Counted from the first letter of the stretch, positions 56,168 through 63,997 are shown. The stretch: DNA of 64,000 nt from Bacteroidales bacterium (GCA_015061115.1 SUXE01000012.1:1-64000), one strand, 5' to 3'. Numbers and translations are program-made. Notes: generated from the sequence alone by a model not told the origin.

Positions 56168-56377
56168 ATGGCAACAGAAATTCAAATCAAACAGGCTGAA
56201 TCCGTCACCAAATTTTTTTTTCAAAAGAAAGAGTTTTTAGCACTTTGTAAGAAAGACAAAAAACAATTTTCTGAAAGAGCTTTTGCAGAATGGAGAATCG
56301 AAAAAATGAAAGCGGATTTTTTGAAGCATTCAGACAAAAAACAATATGGCTGTATTGTCCAGAAGTATGTTTGTTAA
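56168..56377 (+). CDS. Unknown Lys-rich small protein, 69 aa
   Basis: MATEIQIKQAESVTKFFFQKKEFLALCKKDKKQFSERAF, basic and helical, ending IVQKYVC. It contains a T9 run within the codons for FFF, where a length change would alter the frame. No known motif. Last clear gene of the element's right-hand operon. Confidence 0.5.
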   Translation: MATEIQIKQAESVTKFFFQKKEFLALCKKDKKQFSERAFAEWRIEKMKADFLKHSDKKQYGCIVQKYVC

Positions 56378-56501
56378 ATTCCTCAAGAAATTCATGATGT
56401 TGTTTATTTCATTACCCCGTGGGCAGCCTGAAAGACTGTCACGCAAAGAAACAGAGAGACAAAAGAAAACATTATTATTATCCAATGTTTTGAAAGGATA
56501 A
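56367..56501 (+). CDS. Possible 44-aa small protein at the operon end
   Basis: MFVKFLKKFMMLFISLPRGQ then a charged tail to NVLKG, overlapping the preceding gene by 11 bases. The hydrophobic, basic N-terminus suits a small membrane-active peptide. Support is limited to the overlap and composition. Confidence 0.3.
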   Translation: MFVKFLKKFMMLFISLPRGQPERLSRKETERQKKTLLLSNVLKG

Positions 56502-56579
56502 GCCGCTTTGGCACTACATGGCGGCACTCTGGCAAAATCTTTGTTTTTCGGCATATTGTTTTATTGAGTTAATATTCGG

Positions 56580-56612
56580 CACGCCCCGACGCTTTCGAGT
56601 GTTCGGGGCGTG
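56580..56612 (+). terminator. GC-rich hairpin ending the right-hand operon
   Basis: CACGCCCCGA (56580-56589) pairs with TCGGGGCGTG (56603-56612), followed by TTCGTGTT. The stem is strong but the U-run weak. Confidence 0.6.
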
Positions 56613-57266
56613 TTCGTGTTCTGGAGGGATGCGACACCAGGACAACCAGGCGACACCGTTTTAGAATGATATGAAAAATTTTTGCATACCTTTTTGGAAT
56701 CAGTATATTTGCAATGCTGTTTTCCAAATCAGTTTTTTTTATAATTTCCTTTTGTTTGTTATTCGTGACTAAAGCCGTGTTTCTTTGCTGAAATGCGGCT
56801 TTGCTTATGTGCAGCACTGTCTTAATTTTCCCAAGTTTGCCAAAGTTATGGAGAAACCCGAAAAAAGGCAGAAAACGGGATTTTGCCCACATTCACACAG
56901 TGGCGGGGCGTTGCTTTTTATCGGATTGTTTAGGATTGTTTAGGATTGTTTAGGATTGTTTTTGTGTCTAATTTGCTATCATTCAAATGTTTGGTTTTGT
57001 CGGAAACTGTAAAAAAACGTTAAAATTTTGTTAACATTACTGTACATTTAGTTTACATATTTATTGATTTATGGGCATATATTCCACAGATTCGCCGTTT
57101 TAATGGTGGTTTTGTCTCAAAATGTGGCTTATAATCAGTATATTTGCATATCACTTTAACCGCCTTTAAGGTGGTTTTATATCAGATAAGCTTTGAAGAT
57201 ATGCGGATAATGGGGGATTGTGTGAAATTCCCTTTGTCCGTGATGTGCAGCACCTGAAGCAAAGTT
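56613..57266. other. Gene-free right end of the element: two repeated promoter blocks and a 10-bp tandem repeat
   Basis: AATCAGTATATTTGCA occurs identically at 56698-56713 and 57133-57148. The first has TTTG 19 bases before its TATATTTG (56681-56711), a full consensus promoter. GGATTGTTTA is repeated four times in tandem (56923-56962, last copy ending TTT). AACCGCC/GGTGGTT (57158-57164 and 57170-57176) is a small hairpin with a U-run. No protein gene lies between here and lepA, so these promoters make either an RNA or lepA transcripts. Confidence 0.55.
56681..56711 (+). promoter_or_regulatory. Orphan consensus promoter pointing to lepA
   Basis: TTTG (56681-56684), 19 bases, then TATATTTG (56704-56711). 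The next gene in this direction is lepA, 700 bases on. Confidence 0.55.
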
Positions 57267-57297
57267 TTTGTAATTCGGCGATAAAACACTATATTTG
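57267..57297 (+). promoter_or_regulatory. Element-borne promoter driving lepA
   Basis: TTTG (57267-57270), 19 bases, then TATATTTG (57290-57297). Transcription should begin about 57304, giving lepA a leader of about 106 bases. It replaces the native promoter, which is now 11 kb away behind a terminator. Confidence 0.75.
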
Positions 57298-57300
57298 TGC

Positions 57301-57383
57301 AGAAAATAGGCGTGTTTCCCATGCGGAATTATAGATTTATCACACCTCTATCACACGCAGAAAAGAAAACACGTCTATTTTCT
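57301..57383 (+). repeat. 17-bp inverted repeat in the new lepA leader, enclosing a paired motif
   Basis: AGAAAATAGGCGTGTTT (57301-57317) pairs with AAACACGTCTATTTTCT (57367-57383) with a single G-U wobble. The 49-base loop holds TTTATCACA (57336-57344) and TCTATCACA (57347-57355), whose ATCACA cores are 11 bases apart: the fourth motif pair. The stem would form at the very 5' end of the lepA mRNA, or serve the integrase as a right-arm site. Confidence 0.65.
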
Positions 57384-57406
57384 TTATTATCAGTAAGTTA
57401 TAAGAA

Positions 57407-57425
57407 AAGATGAAAAATATTAGAA
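57407..57425 (+). repeat. Right attachment site (attR), functional lepA start
   Basis: AAGATGAAAAATATTAGAA, identical to attL over 19 bases, containing the lepA ATG (57410) and its first codons. Confidence 0.85.
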
Positions 57426-59221
57426 ATTTTTGTATTATCGCGCACATAGACCATGGTAAGAGCACTCTAGCCGACAGACTTTTGGAAATGACCAAAACAG
57501 TCACAGGAAAAGACTTGCAGGCCCAGGTGTTGGATGACATGGAACTAGAGAGAGAGAGAGGAATTACGATTAAGAGCCATGCTATCCAGATGGATTATGC
57601 ATACACCGGCGATAAGGCAGAATTTCAGTCAAAAGAAAAATATGTCCTGAATCTTCTTGATACTCCCGGACACGTGGATTTCTCTTACGAGGTGTCTCGT
57701 TCTATTGCTGCGTGTGAGGGTGCGTTGCTTATCGTAGATGCGTCTCAGGGTATTCAGGCACAGACGATCTCCAATCTTTATATGGCCCTTGAGCATGATT
57801 TGGAGATTATTCCGATTTTGAATAAAATCGATCTTCCTGGAGCGATGCCAGAAGAGGTTGAGGATCAGATAGTAGACCTTCTAGGATGCGACAGAAGCGA
57901 AGTCATCCGTGCCAGTGGTAAGACTGGTGAGGGTGTCGATGAGATTCTTCGTGCTATTGTAGAGAGAATCCGTCCGCCAAAGGGAGATCCAGAAGCTCCG
58001 TTGCAGTGTCTGATTTTCGACTCTGTTTTCAATCCGTTCCGTGGAATCATCGCTTATTATAAGGTGGTGAACGGTACTTTCCATCCAGGCGACAAAGTGA
58101 AGTTTGTGGCGACGGGAAAGGAGTATCTGGCCGACGAGATTGGAATCCTTCGTTTGGATATGGAGCCAAGGAAAGAGATGTCTGCCGGAAACGTGGGATA
58201 TATCATCTCTGGTATCAAGACAAGTACAGAGGTTAAAGTGGGAGATACGATCACTCACGTCTCCAATCCATGCGAGAAAGCGATTGAGGGATTCGAGGAG
58301 GTGAAACCGATGGTTTACGCTGGTGTCTATCCGATTGAGACGGAGGATTTTGAAAACCTACGTGCTTCGATGGAGAAATTGCAGCTCAACGATGCTTCTC
58401 TGACATTCCAGGCTGAGTCTTCTTTGGCATTGGGATTCGGATTCCGATGCGGATTCTTGGGAATGCTTCACATGGAGATCATTCAGGAGCGTCTCGACCG
58501 TGAGTTTGACATGGATGTCATCACTACTGTGCCAAACGTGCGTTACAACGTCTATACAAAGAAGGGTGAGATGATCGAGGTGCACAACCCATCAGGTTTG
58601 CCAGACATCACACTAATCGACCATATAGAAGAGCCATATATCAGAGCCTCTATCATTACATCTGCCGAGTATATCGGTCCGATCATGACTCTTTGTCTGG
58701 GCAAACGAGGAGAGTTGGTACGTCAGGATTATGTATCCGGCAACCGCGTCGAACTCATATATAATATGCCGCTTGGAGAGATCGTGTTCGATTTCTACGA
58801 TAAGTTGAAGAGTATATCGAAAGGTTATGCTTCGTTCGACTATCATCCAAGTGAGATGCGAGAGAGCAAGTTGATCAAACTTGATGTTTTGCTTAACGGA
58901 GAACCTGTGGATGCTCTTTCTACTTTGACACATATCGACAATGCATATGGTCTTGGTAAGAGAATGTGTGAGAAGTTGAAGGAATTGATCCCACGCCAGC
59001 AGTTTGAAGTCGCAATTCAGGCCGCAATTGGTGCGAAGATTATTGCCAGGGAAACAATCAAAGCAGTTCGCAAAGACGTTACGGCAAAATGTTACGGAGG
59101 TGATATTTCACGTAAGAGAAAGCTTTTGGAGAAGCAGAAGCGTGGAAAGAAGCGTATGAAGCAGATCGGAACAGTGGAAGTTCCGCAGAAAGCATTCTTG
59201 GAAGTGTTGAAATTGGATTAA
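57410..59221 (+). CDS. lepA: Elongation factor 4 (LepA), 603 aa
   Basis: Ribosome-associated GTPase that back-translocates or aids 30S assembly. G1 is [14 protein letters not shown] (about 11-24), G2 REGITIKS-like ([14 protein letters not shown]), G3 DTPGHVDF, G4 NKID. EF4-specific regions are present: [18 protein letters not shown] and the C-terminal [32 protein letters not shown]. Length is standard, so the insertion at its start has not shortened it. The first five codons lie in attR, so every such integrant keeps the same N-terminus MKNIR. Expression now depends on the element. Confidence 0.97.
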   Translation: MKNIRNFCIIAHIDHGKSTLADRLLEMTKTVTGKDLQAQVLDDMELERERGITIKSHAIQMDYAYTGDKAEFQSKEKYVLNLLDTPGHVDFSYEVSRSIAACEGALLIVDASQGIQAQTISNLYMALEHDLEIIPILNKIDLPGAMPEEVEDQIVDLLGCDRSEVIRASGKTGEGVDEILRAIVERIRPPKGDPEAPLQCLIFDSVFNPFRGIIAYYKVVNGTFHPGDKVKFVATGKEYLADEIGILRLDMEPRKEMSAGNVGYIISGIKTSTEVKVGDTITHVSNPCEKAIEGFEEVKPMVYAGVYPIETEDFENLRASMEKLQLNDASLTFQAESSLALGFGFRCGFLGMLHMEIIQERLDREFDMDVITTVPNVRYNVYTKKGEMIEVHNPSGLPDITLIDHIEEPYIRASIITSAEYIGPIMTLCLGKRGELVRQDYVSGNRVELIYNMPLGEIVFDFYDKLKSISKGYASFDYHPSEMRESKLIKLDVLLNGEPVDALSTLTHIDNAYGLGKRMCEKLKELIPRQQFEVAIQAAIGAKIIARETIKAVRKDVTAKCYGGDISRKRKLLEKQKRGKKRMKQIGTVEVPQKAFLEVLKLD

Positions 59222-59225
59222 GGTA

Positions 59226-59313
59226 GGTTAGAGGTTAGGGATTAGAGGTTAGAGGTTAGAGGTTAGGGGTTAGAGGTTAGGGGGTGAGGTTAGGGGGTGA
59301 GGTTAGGGGTTAG
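59226..59313 (+). repeat. Ten GGTTAG units, mostly 7-bp period, after lepA
   Basis: GGTTAG is followed by A or G and repeated ten times over 88 bases, with two units enlarged to GGTTAGGGGGTGA. It begins five bases after the lepA stop. Simple-sequence DNA of this kind is prone to length change. No gene overlaps it. Confidence 0.8.
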
Positions 59314-59370
59314 AGCCGAGTCCTCTGCATTCTACAATCCGTAATTAATAAACCCATAAATTATAAAATT

Positions 59371-59577
59371 ATGAGTGGATCAATTGAAGATATCATATTG
59401 AATGGAGTTGTGTTCAAGAAAAAAGCTTCTGACGACAGCAAGAATAAGAATTCTGACAAGGTCAAGACGAAGGCTAAGAAGACAACCTATCAGAAGGGCA
59501 CCCATGGATCTGGTGCAGCTAAGATGAAGGAGGAGTATCGCAAGAAGCGTGCAAACAGACACAAGATCAAATATTAA
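59371..59577 (+). CDS. Small basic protein, 68 aa
   Basis: MSGSIEDIILNGVVFKKKASDDSKNKNSDKVKTKAKKTTYQKG … RKKRANRHKIKY. About one third Lys/Arg and probably disordered, fitting a nucleic-acid- or ribosome-associated protein. No family recognised. Good codon use and its own terminator support it as a real gene. It follows lepA after the GGTTAG array. Confidence 0.6.
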   Translation: MSGSIEDIILNGVVFKKKASDDSKNKNSDKVKTKAKKTTYQKGTHGSGAAKMKEEYRKKRANRHKIKY

Positions 59578-59591
59578 TGTAATTCATAATT

Positions 59592-59622
59592 AGAGACGCG
59601 GGTATAATCTCGCGTCTCTTTT
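59592..59622 (+). terminator. Terminator of the small basic gene
   Basis: AGAGACGCG pairs with CGCGTCTCT, followed by TTTATT. Also a GAGACG-type palindrome. Confidence 0.8.
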
Positions 59623-59710
59623 ATTCAAGCCCAAGGTTGATTTTCATGAATGCAGCGAATGGAAAGTCTACCGTGGGGGAAGGAACCGATTATTGTTTCA
59701 ATAAAAATGT

Positions 59711-59736
59711 AAAAGACGGGGTGAGTTGCCCCGTCT
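59711..59736 (-). terminator. Terminator of the pdxJ operon
   Basis: AGACGGGG (59714-59721) pairs with CCCCGTCT (59729-59736). The minus strand continues TTTACATTTTT. It lies 26 bases past the TIM-barrel gene. Confidence 0.75.
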
Positions 59737-59761
59737 CTACAATATACATAATTGATGGATT

Positions 59762-60424
59762 TTACGCGTTTATAAAATCGCACACTTTATTGATCTGTTC
59801 TGCAAATGTGTCTCCAAATTTGTTTTCGAAGAATGCACTTCCGATTGTGAATGCCCAAGGCTGGACTTTTTTGATGAACTGTAGTCGCTCGTAGCTGTCG
59901 ATGCTTCCGGCCACACATACTGGGTTGCCGACTTGCTTTACGTAATCTGATATCAGTTTCTCAGGATCTTCTTCGTATCGATAGCCCAATAGATCAATGC
60001 CAAAAACGCCTTTATCTTTCAACATTTTGGCTTGTGCTATCATTGATTCGATACTGCCTTTCAGAATAGAAGGACGGCCTACAATATCGCCGACAAATGG
60101 CATATAGTCGATGTTGTGCTGCTGACAGAGCTTATGTATGGATTCTGAGTAGCATGTGCCCATGAGTACGTCGCATCCGCATGTGGCAGCCATCTGTGCA
60201 CCTTCAAGTCCTTCTGCTTCTGTATATGCCACAACTTCCAAGACAGTGCGTTTGCCGCACTCTTTCATCTTGGAATAGATTCGTTTCATCTCTTCGATAG
60301 GGAGAGGCTGTTCCTTAAAACCCCAATATAGAGCTTTTGTATCCTGACATTGTTCAAATATTTCATATGCGTTCTCCACAGTCAGGTCGTTGTGGGTAAG
60401 CATTACAATCAGTTCGCTTCTCAT
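59762..60424 (-). CDS. TIM-barrel protein linked to pdxJ, 220 aa
   Basis: The strands VMLTHNDLTVENA, TKALYWGFKEQPL, RTVLEVVAYTEAEGL, CDVLMGTCYSESI, FGIDLLGYRYEEDPE, NPVCVAGSIDSYERL and AFTIGSAFFENKFG form a beta/alpha barrel whose end, GSI … TIGSAFFE, is the common phosphate-binding site. Catalytic residues cannot be named. It follows pdxJ by nine bases, so it may handle a phosphorylated substrate, possibly in the same B6-related transcript, but that rests on position only. Confidence 0.65.
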   Translation of the reverse strand: MRSELIVMLTHNDLTVENAYEIFEQCQDTKALYWGFKEQPLPIEEMKRIYSKMKECGKRTVLEVVAYTEAEGLEGAQMAATCGCDVLMGTCYSESIHKLCQQHNIDYMPFVGDIVGRPSILKGSIESMIAQAKMLKDKGVFGIDLLGYRYEEDPEKLISDYVKQVGNPVCVAGSIDSYERLQFIKKVQPWAFTIGSAFFENKFGDTFAEQINKVCDFINA

Positions 60425-60433
60425 GAATAATGT

Positions 60434-61150
60434 TTACGCTTTTAGACATTCTAGATATTGGTGTATTGTCTCTTCTATGCCAAGATATAGGGCATCGCTG
60501 ATAAGTGCGTGGCCGATCGAAACCTCGTCACACCATGGTATCTGCTGGTGGAAATATGCCAGGTTTTCTAGGCTTAAATCGTGTCCGGCATTAAGTCCAA
60601 GTCCACATTCGCGCGCTACTTTTGCGGCCTCTACATATGGAGCTATGGATTTTTCGCGGTCAGCTGCATAATGAGTCGCGTAAGCTTCAGTGTAAAGTTC
60701 CACACGGTCGGCTCCGATTTCTGCAGCTTTACGAATCATTTCTGGTTTGGGATCCACAAATAGGGAAACACGGATTCCGTGGCTTTTGAAATCAGCAACT
60801 ATCTTACGCAAGTAGTCGGCATGTTTGATTGTATCCCAACCTGCATTGCTGGTGATGGCATCCTCTGCGTCTGGCACGAGTGTCACTTGTGCAGGTTTAA
60901 CGCTGTTGACCAATTCGATGAATTTTGGCACTGGGTTACCTTCGATATTAAATTCCTGAGTAAGCAACGGTTTAAGTTCATTCACGTCGGCATAGCGGAC
61001 ATGTCGCTCATCTGGACGAGGATGCACTGTGATACCTTGAGCGCCAAAACGCTCGCAATCCAAAGCAAATTTCACTAGATTTGGCATGTTGCCTCCACGC
61101 GCGTTGCGGATAGTGGCAACCTTATTGATATTTACACTTAATTTCGTCAT
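60434..61150 (-). CDS. pdxJ: Pyridoxine 5'-phosphate synthase, 238 aa
   Basis: Condenses 1-deoxyxylulose 5-phosphate with 3-amino-2-oxopropyl phosphate in vitamin B6 synthesis. Family motifs: [94 protein letters not shown] and EVSIGHALI. The ATG at 61150 is used because TATGTTTG (minus strand, 61171-61178), a promoter element, overlaps the longer frame. Upstream there are four ~22-bp tandem repeats. Confidence 0.96.
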   Translation of the reverse strand: MTKLSVNINKVATIRNARGGNMPNLVKFALDCERFGAQGITVHPRPDERHVRYADVNELKPLLTQEFNIEGNPVPKFIELVNSVKPAQVTLVPDAEDAITSNAGWDTIKHADYLRKIVADFKSHGIRVSLFVDPKPEMIRKAAEIGADRVELYTEAYATHYAADREKSIAPYVEAAKVARECGLGLNAGHDLSLENLAYFHQQIPWCDEVSIGHALISDALYLGIEETIHQYLECLKA

Positions 61151-61170
61151 CGTTTTTCTTAATTTTTGTG

Positions 61171-61178
61171 CAAACATA
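61171..61178 (-). promoter_or_regulatory. Promoter -7 element of pdxJ
   Basis: The minus strand reads TATGTTTG, matching TAnnTTTG, 20 bases before the ATG at 61150. It decides the start codon. Confidence 0.55.
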
Positions 61179-61227
61179 TAAACATTTTTTGAGTCAGATG
61201 AACTATTTGAGTGTCATAAAATCGCCA

Positions 61228-61315
61228 GTTCCGAAGATTATAAAATGGTTGTTCCTATATATAAAAGGTTTGTTCCGAAATCTTAAAATGGCTGTTCCGA
61301 AATACAAAAACGGTA
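61228..61315 (-). repeat. Four ~22-bp tandem repeats upstream of pdxJ
   Basis: GTTCC begins units at 61228, 61251, 61272 and 61294, spaced 23, 21 and 22 bases. The consensus is GTTCCGAAATNTTAAAATGG. Two helical turns per unit suggests a set of protein-binding sites. They lie 50 to 145 bases upstream of the pdxJ -7 element. Confidence 0.65.
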
Positions 61316-61396
61316 GGTCGTATGTATTGTAGAGACATCGCATAGCAGCGTCTTAAGGGAAAACAGATGAAAATTCCAACCTAAAGGATAAAAATA

Positions 61397-61421
61397 AGAG
61401 ACGTCGCAATGCGGCGTCTCT
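61397..61421 (-). terminator. Terminator of murF-alr
   Basis: AGAGACGTCGC pairs with GCGGCGTCTCT (one mismatch) around AAT, and the minus strand continues TTATTTTT. A weaker relative, GTAGAGACATCGCA…GCGTCT, lies at about 61329-61353. Confidence 0.75.
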
Positions 61422-61445
61422 ACAAATGGTATTAAATATTTGATT

Positions 61446-63929
61446 TTATTCCCTCACATATATTCTCTGAACTCGGTTGTTGACTCCGGTCAACACTTCG
61501 TATGAGATAGTGTTCAGTTTGGCTGCGACTCCTTCTATTGGGTTTTCTGGACCAAATACGATTACATCGTCGCCTTCAATCGCGTCAATATCAGTCAGAT
61601 CGATCATGCATACATCCATACATACTCTGCCGATGATCTTGGCCTTTTTGCCTCTGACCACAACTTCGCCGACTCCACATCCTAGACCTCTGTCTAATCC
61701 GTCGGCATAGCCTAAACCGATAACTCCGATTTTGGAATCTCTCTCTGTCACTCCTTGACGTCCGTAACCGATAGTTTCGCCTTTCTTCACATTGCGGATA
61801 TTCAAAATCTTGGTTTTCAGCGTGCAAACTTCTTCAAGACTCTTTCCTTCAATGCCAGAGAATCCGTAGTGTCCGATGCCAAGTCGTACCATATCAAACT
61901 GATATTGGCTGAATCTCTCTATTCCTGCTGAATTAAGAATATGGCGTAGGATCGACGGGAATTCTGCCTTCAATACGGTTGTCATATCTTCAAACAGTGC
62001 TATCTGATGCAGTGTGAAATCGTCGAATTGCACACCGTCTGAACCGACCAAATGAGAGAACACCGATTTTGGACGGATACTGTTTTGTGATTTCAGCAAA
62101 GCGATTAATTCAGGCAGATCCTGTTTCTCAAATCCAAGACGGTGCATGCCAGTGTCGAGTTTCAAATGGAATGGGAAGTCTCGTTCTCCACGTTTCTCCG
62201 CATCTGCGATCATCTGTTTGGCGATCGAGAAATTGTAGATTTCAGGTTCAAGGTTATACTCGAACATTTTGGCGAAACTGTTCATCTCTGGATTCATCAC
62301 GATGATAGGAGTGTCGATTCCTGCCTTACGAAGCATTACACCTTCGTCTGCCAATGCAACAGCTAGATAATCAACACCTTCTGCCACCAAACATCTTGAC
62401 ACCTCAATGTCTCCTGTTCCGTATGCGTTGGCTTTCACCATGCTCACCATCTTCGTCTCTTTCTTCAAATGGCTGCGGAAATAGTGGAAATTGCGTGCAA
62501 GAGCGGAAAGATTAACTTCAAGACGGGTCTCGTGGATACGTTCGCTAAGTTTTTCCTCAATATCCTCAAAATGGAAATTTCTTGCTCCCTTGATCAGAAT
62601 AGCCTCTTTCTTAAAATGTATCTTGTTTGCGATAGACGAGAGGAATTCATCTTTTGATGTATAAAACTCAGTCTGTATACTCTTGTCAAATAATGATTTA
62701 TACTTGCTGAGTGTAGCACCAACACCTATGAATCTATCGATGTGTTTCTGGCTTACAAGGTGAGCCAACTCTTTATATAGTCCGCTTTCGTTGTCTGCGA
62801 CACCTGGAAAATCAGATAAAATGATAGTTGATTTCAGTTTATGGCTTGCAGCCACATTCACTACATAGTCGATAGCAGGAGTGAGTGAACCAAGGTCGAG
62901 CTGATAACTGTCGTCGACGATGATACATTCGTTTTCAGCTTGTTTGATAGCCAGACGCATTGCGATATTCTCAAGCTTAGACATCTTTGTCTTGATAGCA
63001 TTCGCGTCTTCACCGATTAAAAGAAGGAAAGTGAGGCAGGATAGGGCATTCTCAATCTCTCCTTTATCTGTAAACGGTACTGTGATCGACTCCTTTTTAT
63101 TCTTGTAGCAATATGTGATAGTGGAGTTCGCTCCACATGATTCTATCTTTTCAACTTTTACATCAGCGTTGTCTGACACTCCAAAACGAACCAGTTTAGC
63201 AGCGTCGAAAGCTCCCGACATACAGATGTCAACAAGACGGTTGTCGGCGTTGTAAATGATTTTGTCACACCCCTCAAACAACTTGATTTTCTCAAGACAT
63301 TTGCTTCTTTCACTGCTGAAATTTTCACTATGAGCTTCTCCTAAATGTGTGAAAATACCGATATTAGGACGTATAATCTCATGTAAAGCTTGCATTTCTC
63401 CAGGCTCTGAAATTCCGGCTTCGAAGATAGCGTAGTCGCAATCTTTTTCGCATCCCCACACTGATAGAGGCACACCTATTTTAGAGTTGAAACTGCGTGG
63501 TGATCTCACCACTTTCTTCTCTGTAGAAAGCAGTTGGGCAAGCCACTCTTTGACGATTGTTTTACCGTTGCTACCAGTAATGCCGACCACAGTCGCGTTT
63601 GTTTGGTTGCGTTTGAATTTGGCTAATTTATCAAGAGCGGATATCGCATCGTCGACAAGGATGAAATCAACAGTAGATACGTAAGCCTCATCACTGTTAA
63701 CAATGGAAGCGTCTGTGATCAAAAAACTTTTGACACCACGGTTGATAAGCTGTGGAATGAAAGAGTGACCGTCACGTTTTGGGGTTTTGATAGCCACGAA
63801 AAGAGTTTCGTTTTCCCAAGATAGAGTACGTGAATCAGTTGATAATCTGCTGATTATATTGTTCCCATCACCGATCAGTTTTCCATTGGTGATGTCTGCT
63901 ATTTCTTTTGCTGTAATTGTATTAGTCAT
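61446..63929 (-). CDS. murF-alr: Fused MurF ligase and alanine racemase, 827 aa
   Basis: A two-domain enzyme typical of Bacteroidetes that makes D-alanine and adds D-Ala-D-Ala to the UDP-MurNAc-tripeptide. The MurF part (1-455) has ATP site VVGITGSNGKTIVKEWL (about 114-130). The racemase part (about 465-827) has PLP lysine Lys499 in VSMVKANAYGTG and the standard MVRLGIGHYGF and VGLGYADGLDRGLG-type motifs; its second catalytic Tyr should be the one in GYADG's neighbourhood or C-terminal barrel. The ATG at 63929 begins MTNTITAKEIADITNGKL, the usual MurF start. Longer N-terminal residues from 63965 are unlikely. Confidence 0.96.
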   Translation of the reverse strand: MTNTITAKEIADITNGKLIGDGNNIISRLSTDSRTLSWENETLFVAIKTPKRDGHSFIPQLINRGVKSFLITDASIVNSDEAYVSTVDFILVDDAISALDKLAKFKRNQTNATVVGITGSNGKTIVKEWLAQLLSTEKKVVRSPRSFNSKIGVPLSVWGCEKDCDYAIFEAGISEPGEMQALHEIIRPNIGIFTHLGEAHSENFSSERSKCLEKIKLFEGCDKIIYNADNRLVDICMSGAFDAAKLVRFGVSDNADVKVEKIESCGANSTITYCYKNKKESITVPFTDKGEIENALSCLTFLLLIGEDANAIKTKMSKLENIAMRLAIKQAENECIIVDDSYQLDLGSLTPAIDYVVNVAASHKLKSTIILSDFPGVADNESGLYKELAHLVSQKHIDRFIGVGATLSKYKSLFDKSIQTEFYTSKDEFLSSIANKIHFKKEAILIKGARNFHFEDIEEKLSERIHETRLEVNLSALARNFHYFRSHLKKETKMVSMVKANAYGTGDIEVSRCLVAEGVDYLAVALADEGVMLRKAGIDTPIIVMNPEMNSFAKMFEYNLEPEIYNFSIAKQMIADAEKRGERDFPFHLKLDTGMHRLGFEKQDLPELIALLKSQNSIRPKSVFSHLVGSDGVQFDDFTLHQIALFEDMTTVLKAEFPSILRHILNSAGIERFSQYQFDMVRLGIGHYGFSGIEGKSLEEVCTLKTKILNIRNVKKGETIGYGRQGVTERDSKIGVIGLGYADGLDRGLGCGVGEVVVRGKKAKIIGRVCMDVCMIDLTDIDAIEGDDVIVFGPENPIEGVAAKLNTISYEVLTGVNNRVQRIYVRE

Positions 63930-63977
63930 TGCTGTTTCTTTATTTTGAGACGTGGCGAGCCACATCTGAAATTAAAA

Positions 63978-63997
63978 AGACGGGATAATTCCCGTCT
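63978..63997. terminator. GACGGG palindrome at the window edge
   Basis: AGACGGG (63978-63984) pairs with CCCGTCT (63991-63997) around ATAATT. With AAAA before it, it can terminate a minus-strand gene lying beyond the window. Confidence 0.6.

Larger units (their letters stand above)
46358..57425 (+). mobile_element. Integrated 11-kb element at the lepA start codon (phage-satellite-like)
   Basis: A 19-bp direct repeat, AAGATGAAAAATATTAGAA, marks both ends (46358-46376 and 57407-57425). The repeat includes the lepA ATG and first five codons, so insertion left an intact lepA on the right and a 14-codon orphan (MKNIRITYSCNTKI) on the left. Contents in order: tyrosine recombinase, unknown, HTH, small frame, DUF5906 helicase, RusA, small unknowns, nuclease toxin, tail-terminator-like, HTH, unknowns. 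There are no relaxase, coupling protein, capsid or terminase genes. Size and content recall phage satellites; a decayed prophage or small mobilisable island is possible. GC is higher in many of its genes than in the flanks. Confidence 0.85.

Noticed and set aside
46358-57425. Complete prophage or conjugative element
   Set aside because: No terminase, portal, capsid, relaxase or type IV secretion gene was seen. Only one tail-like protein is present.
61446-63929. murF-alr fusion as a novelty
   Set aside because: This fusion is a normal feature of Bacteroidetes genomes.
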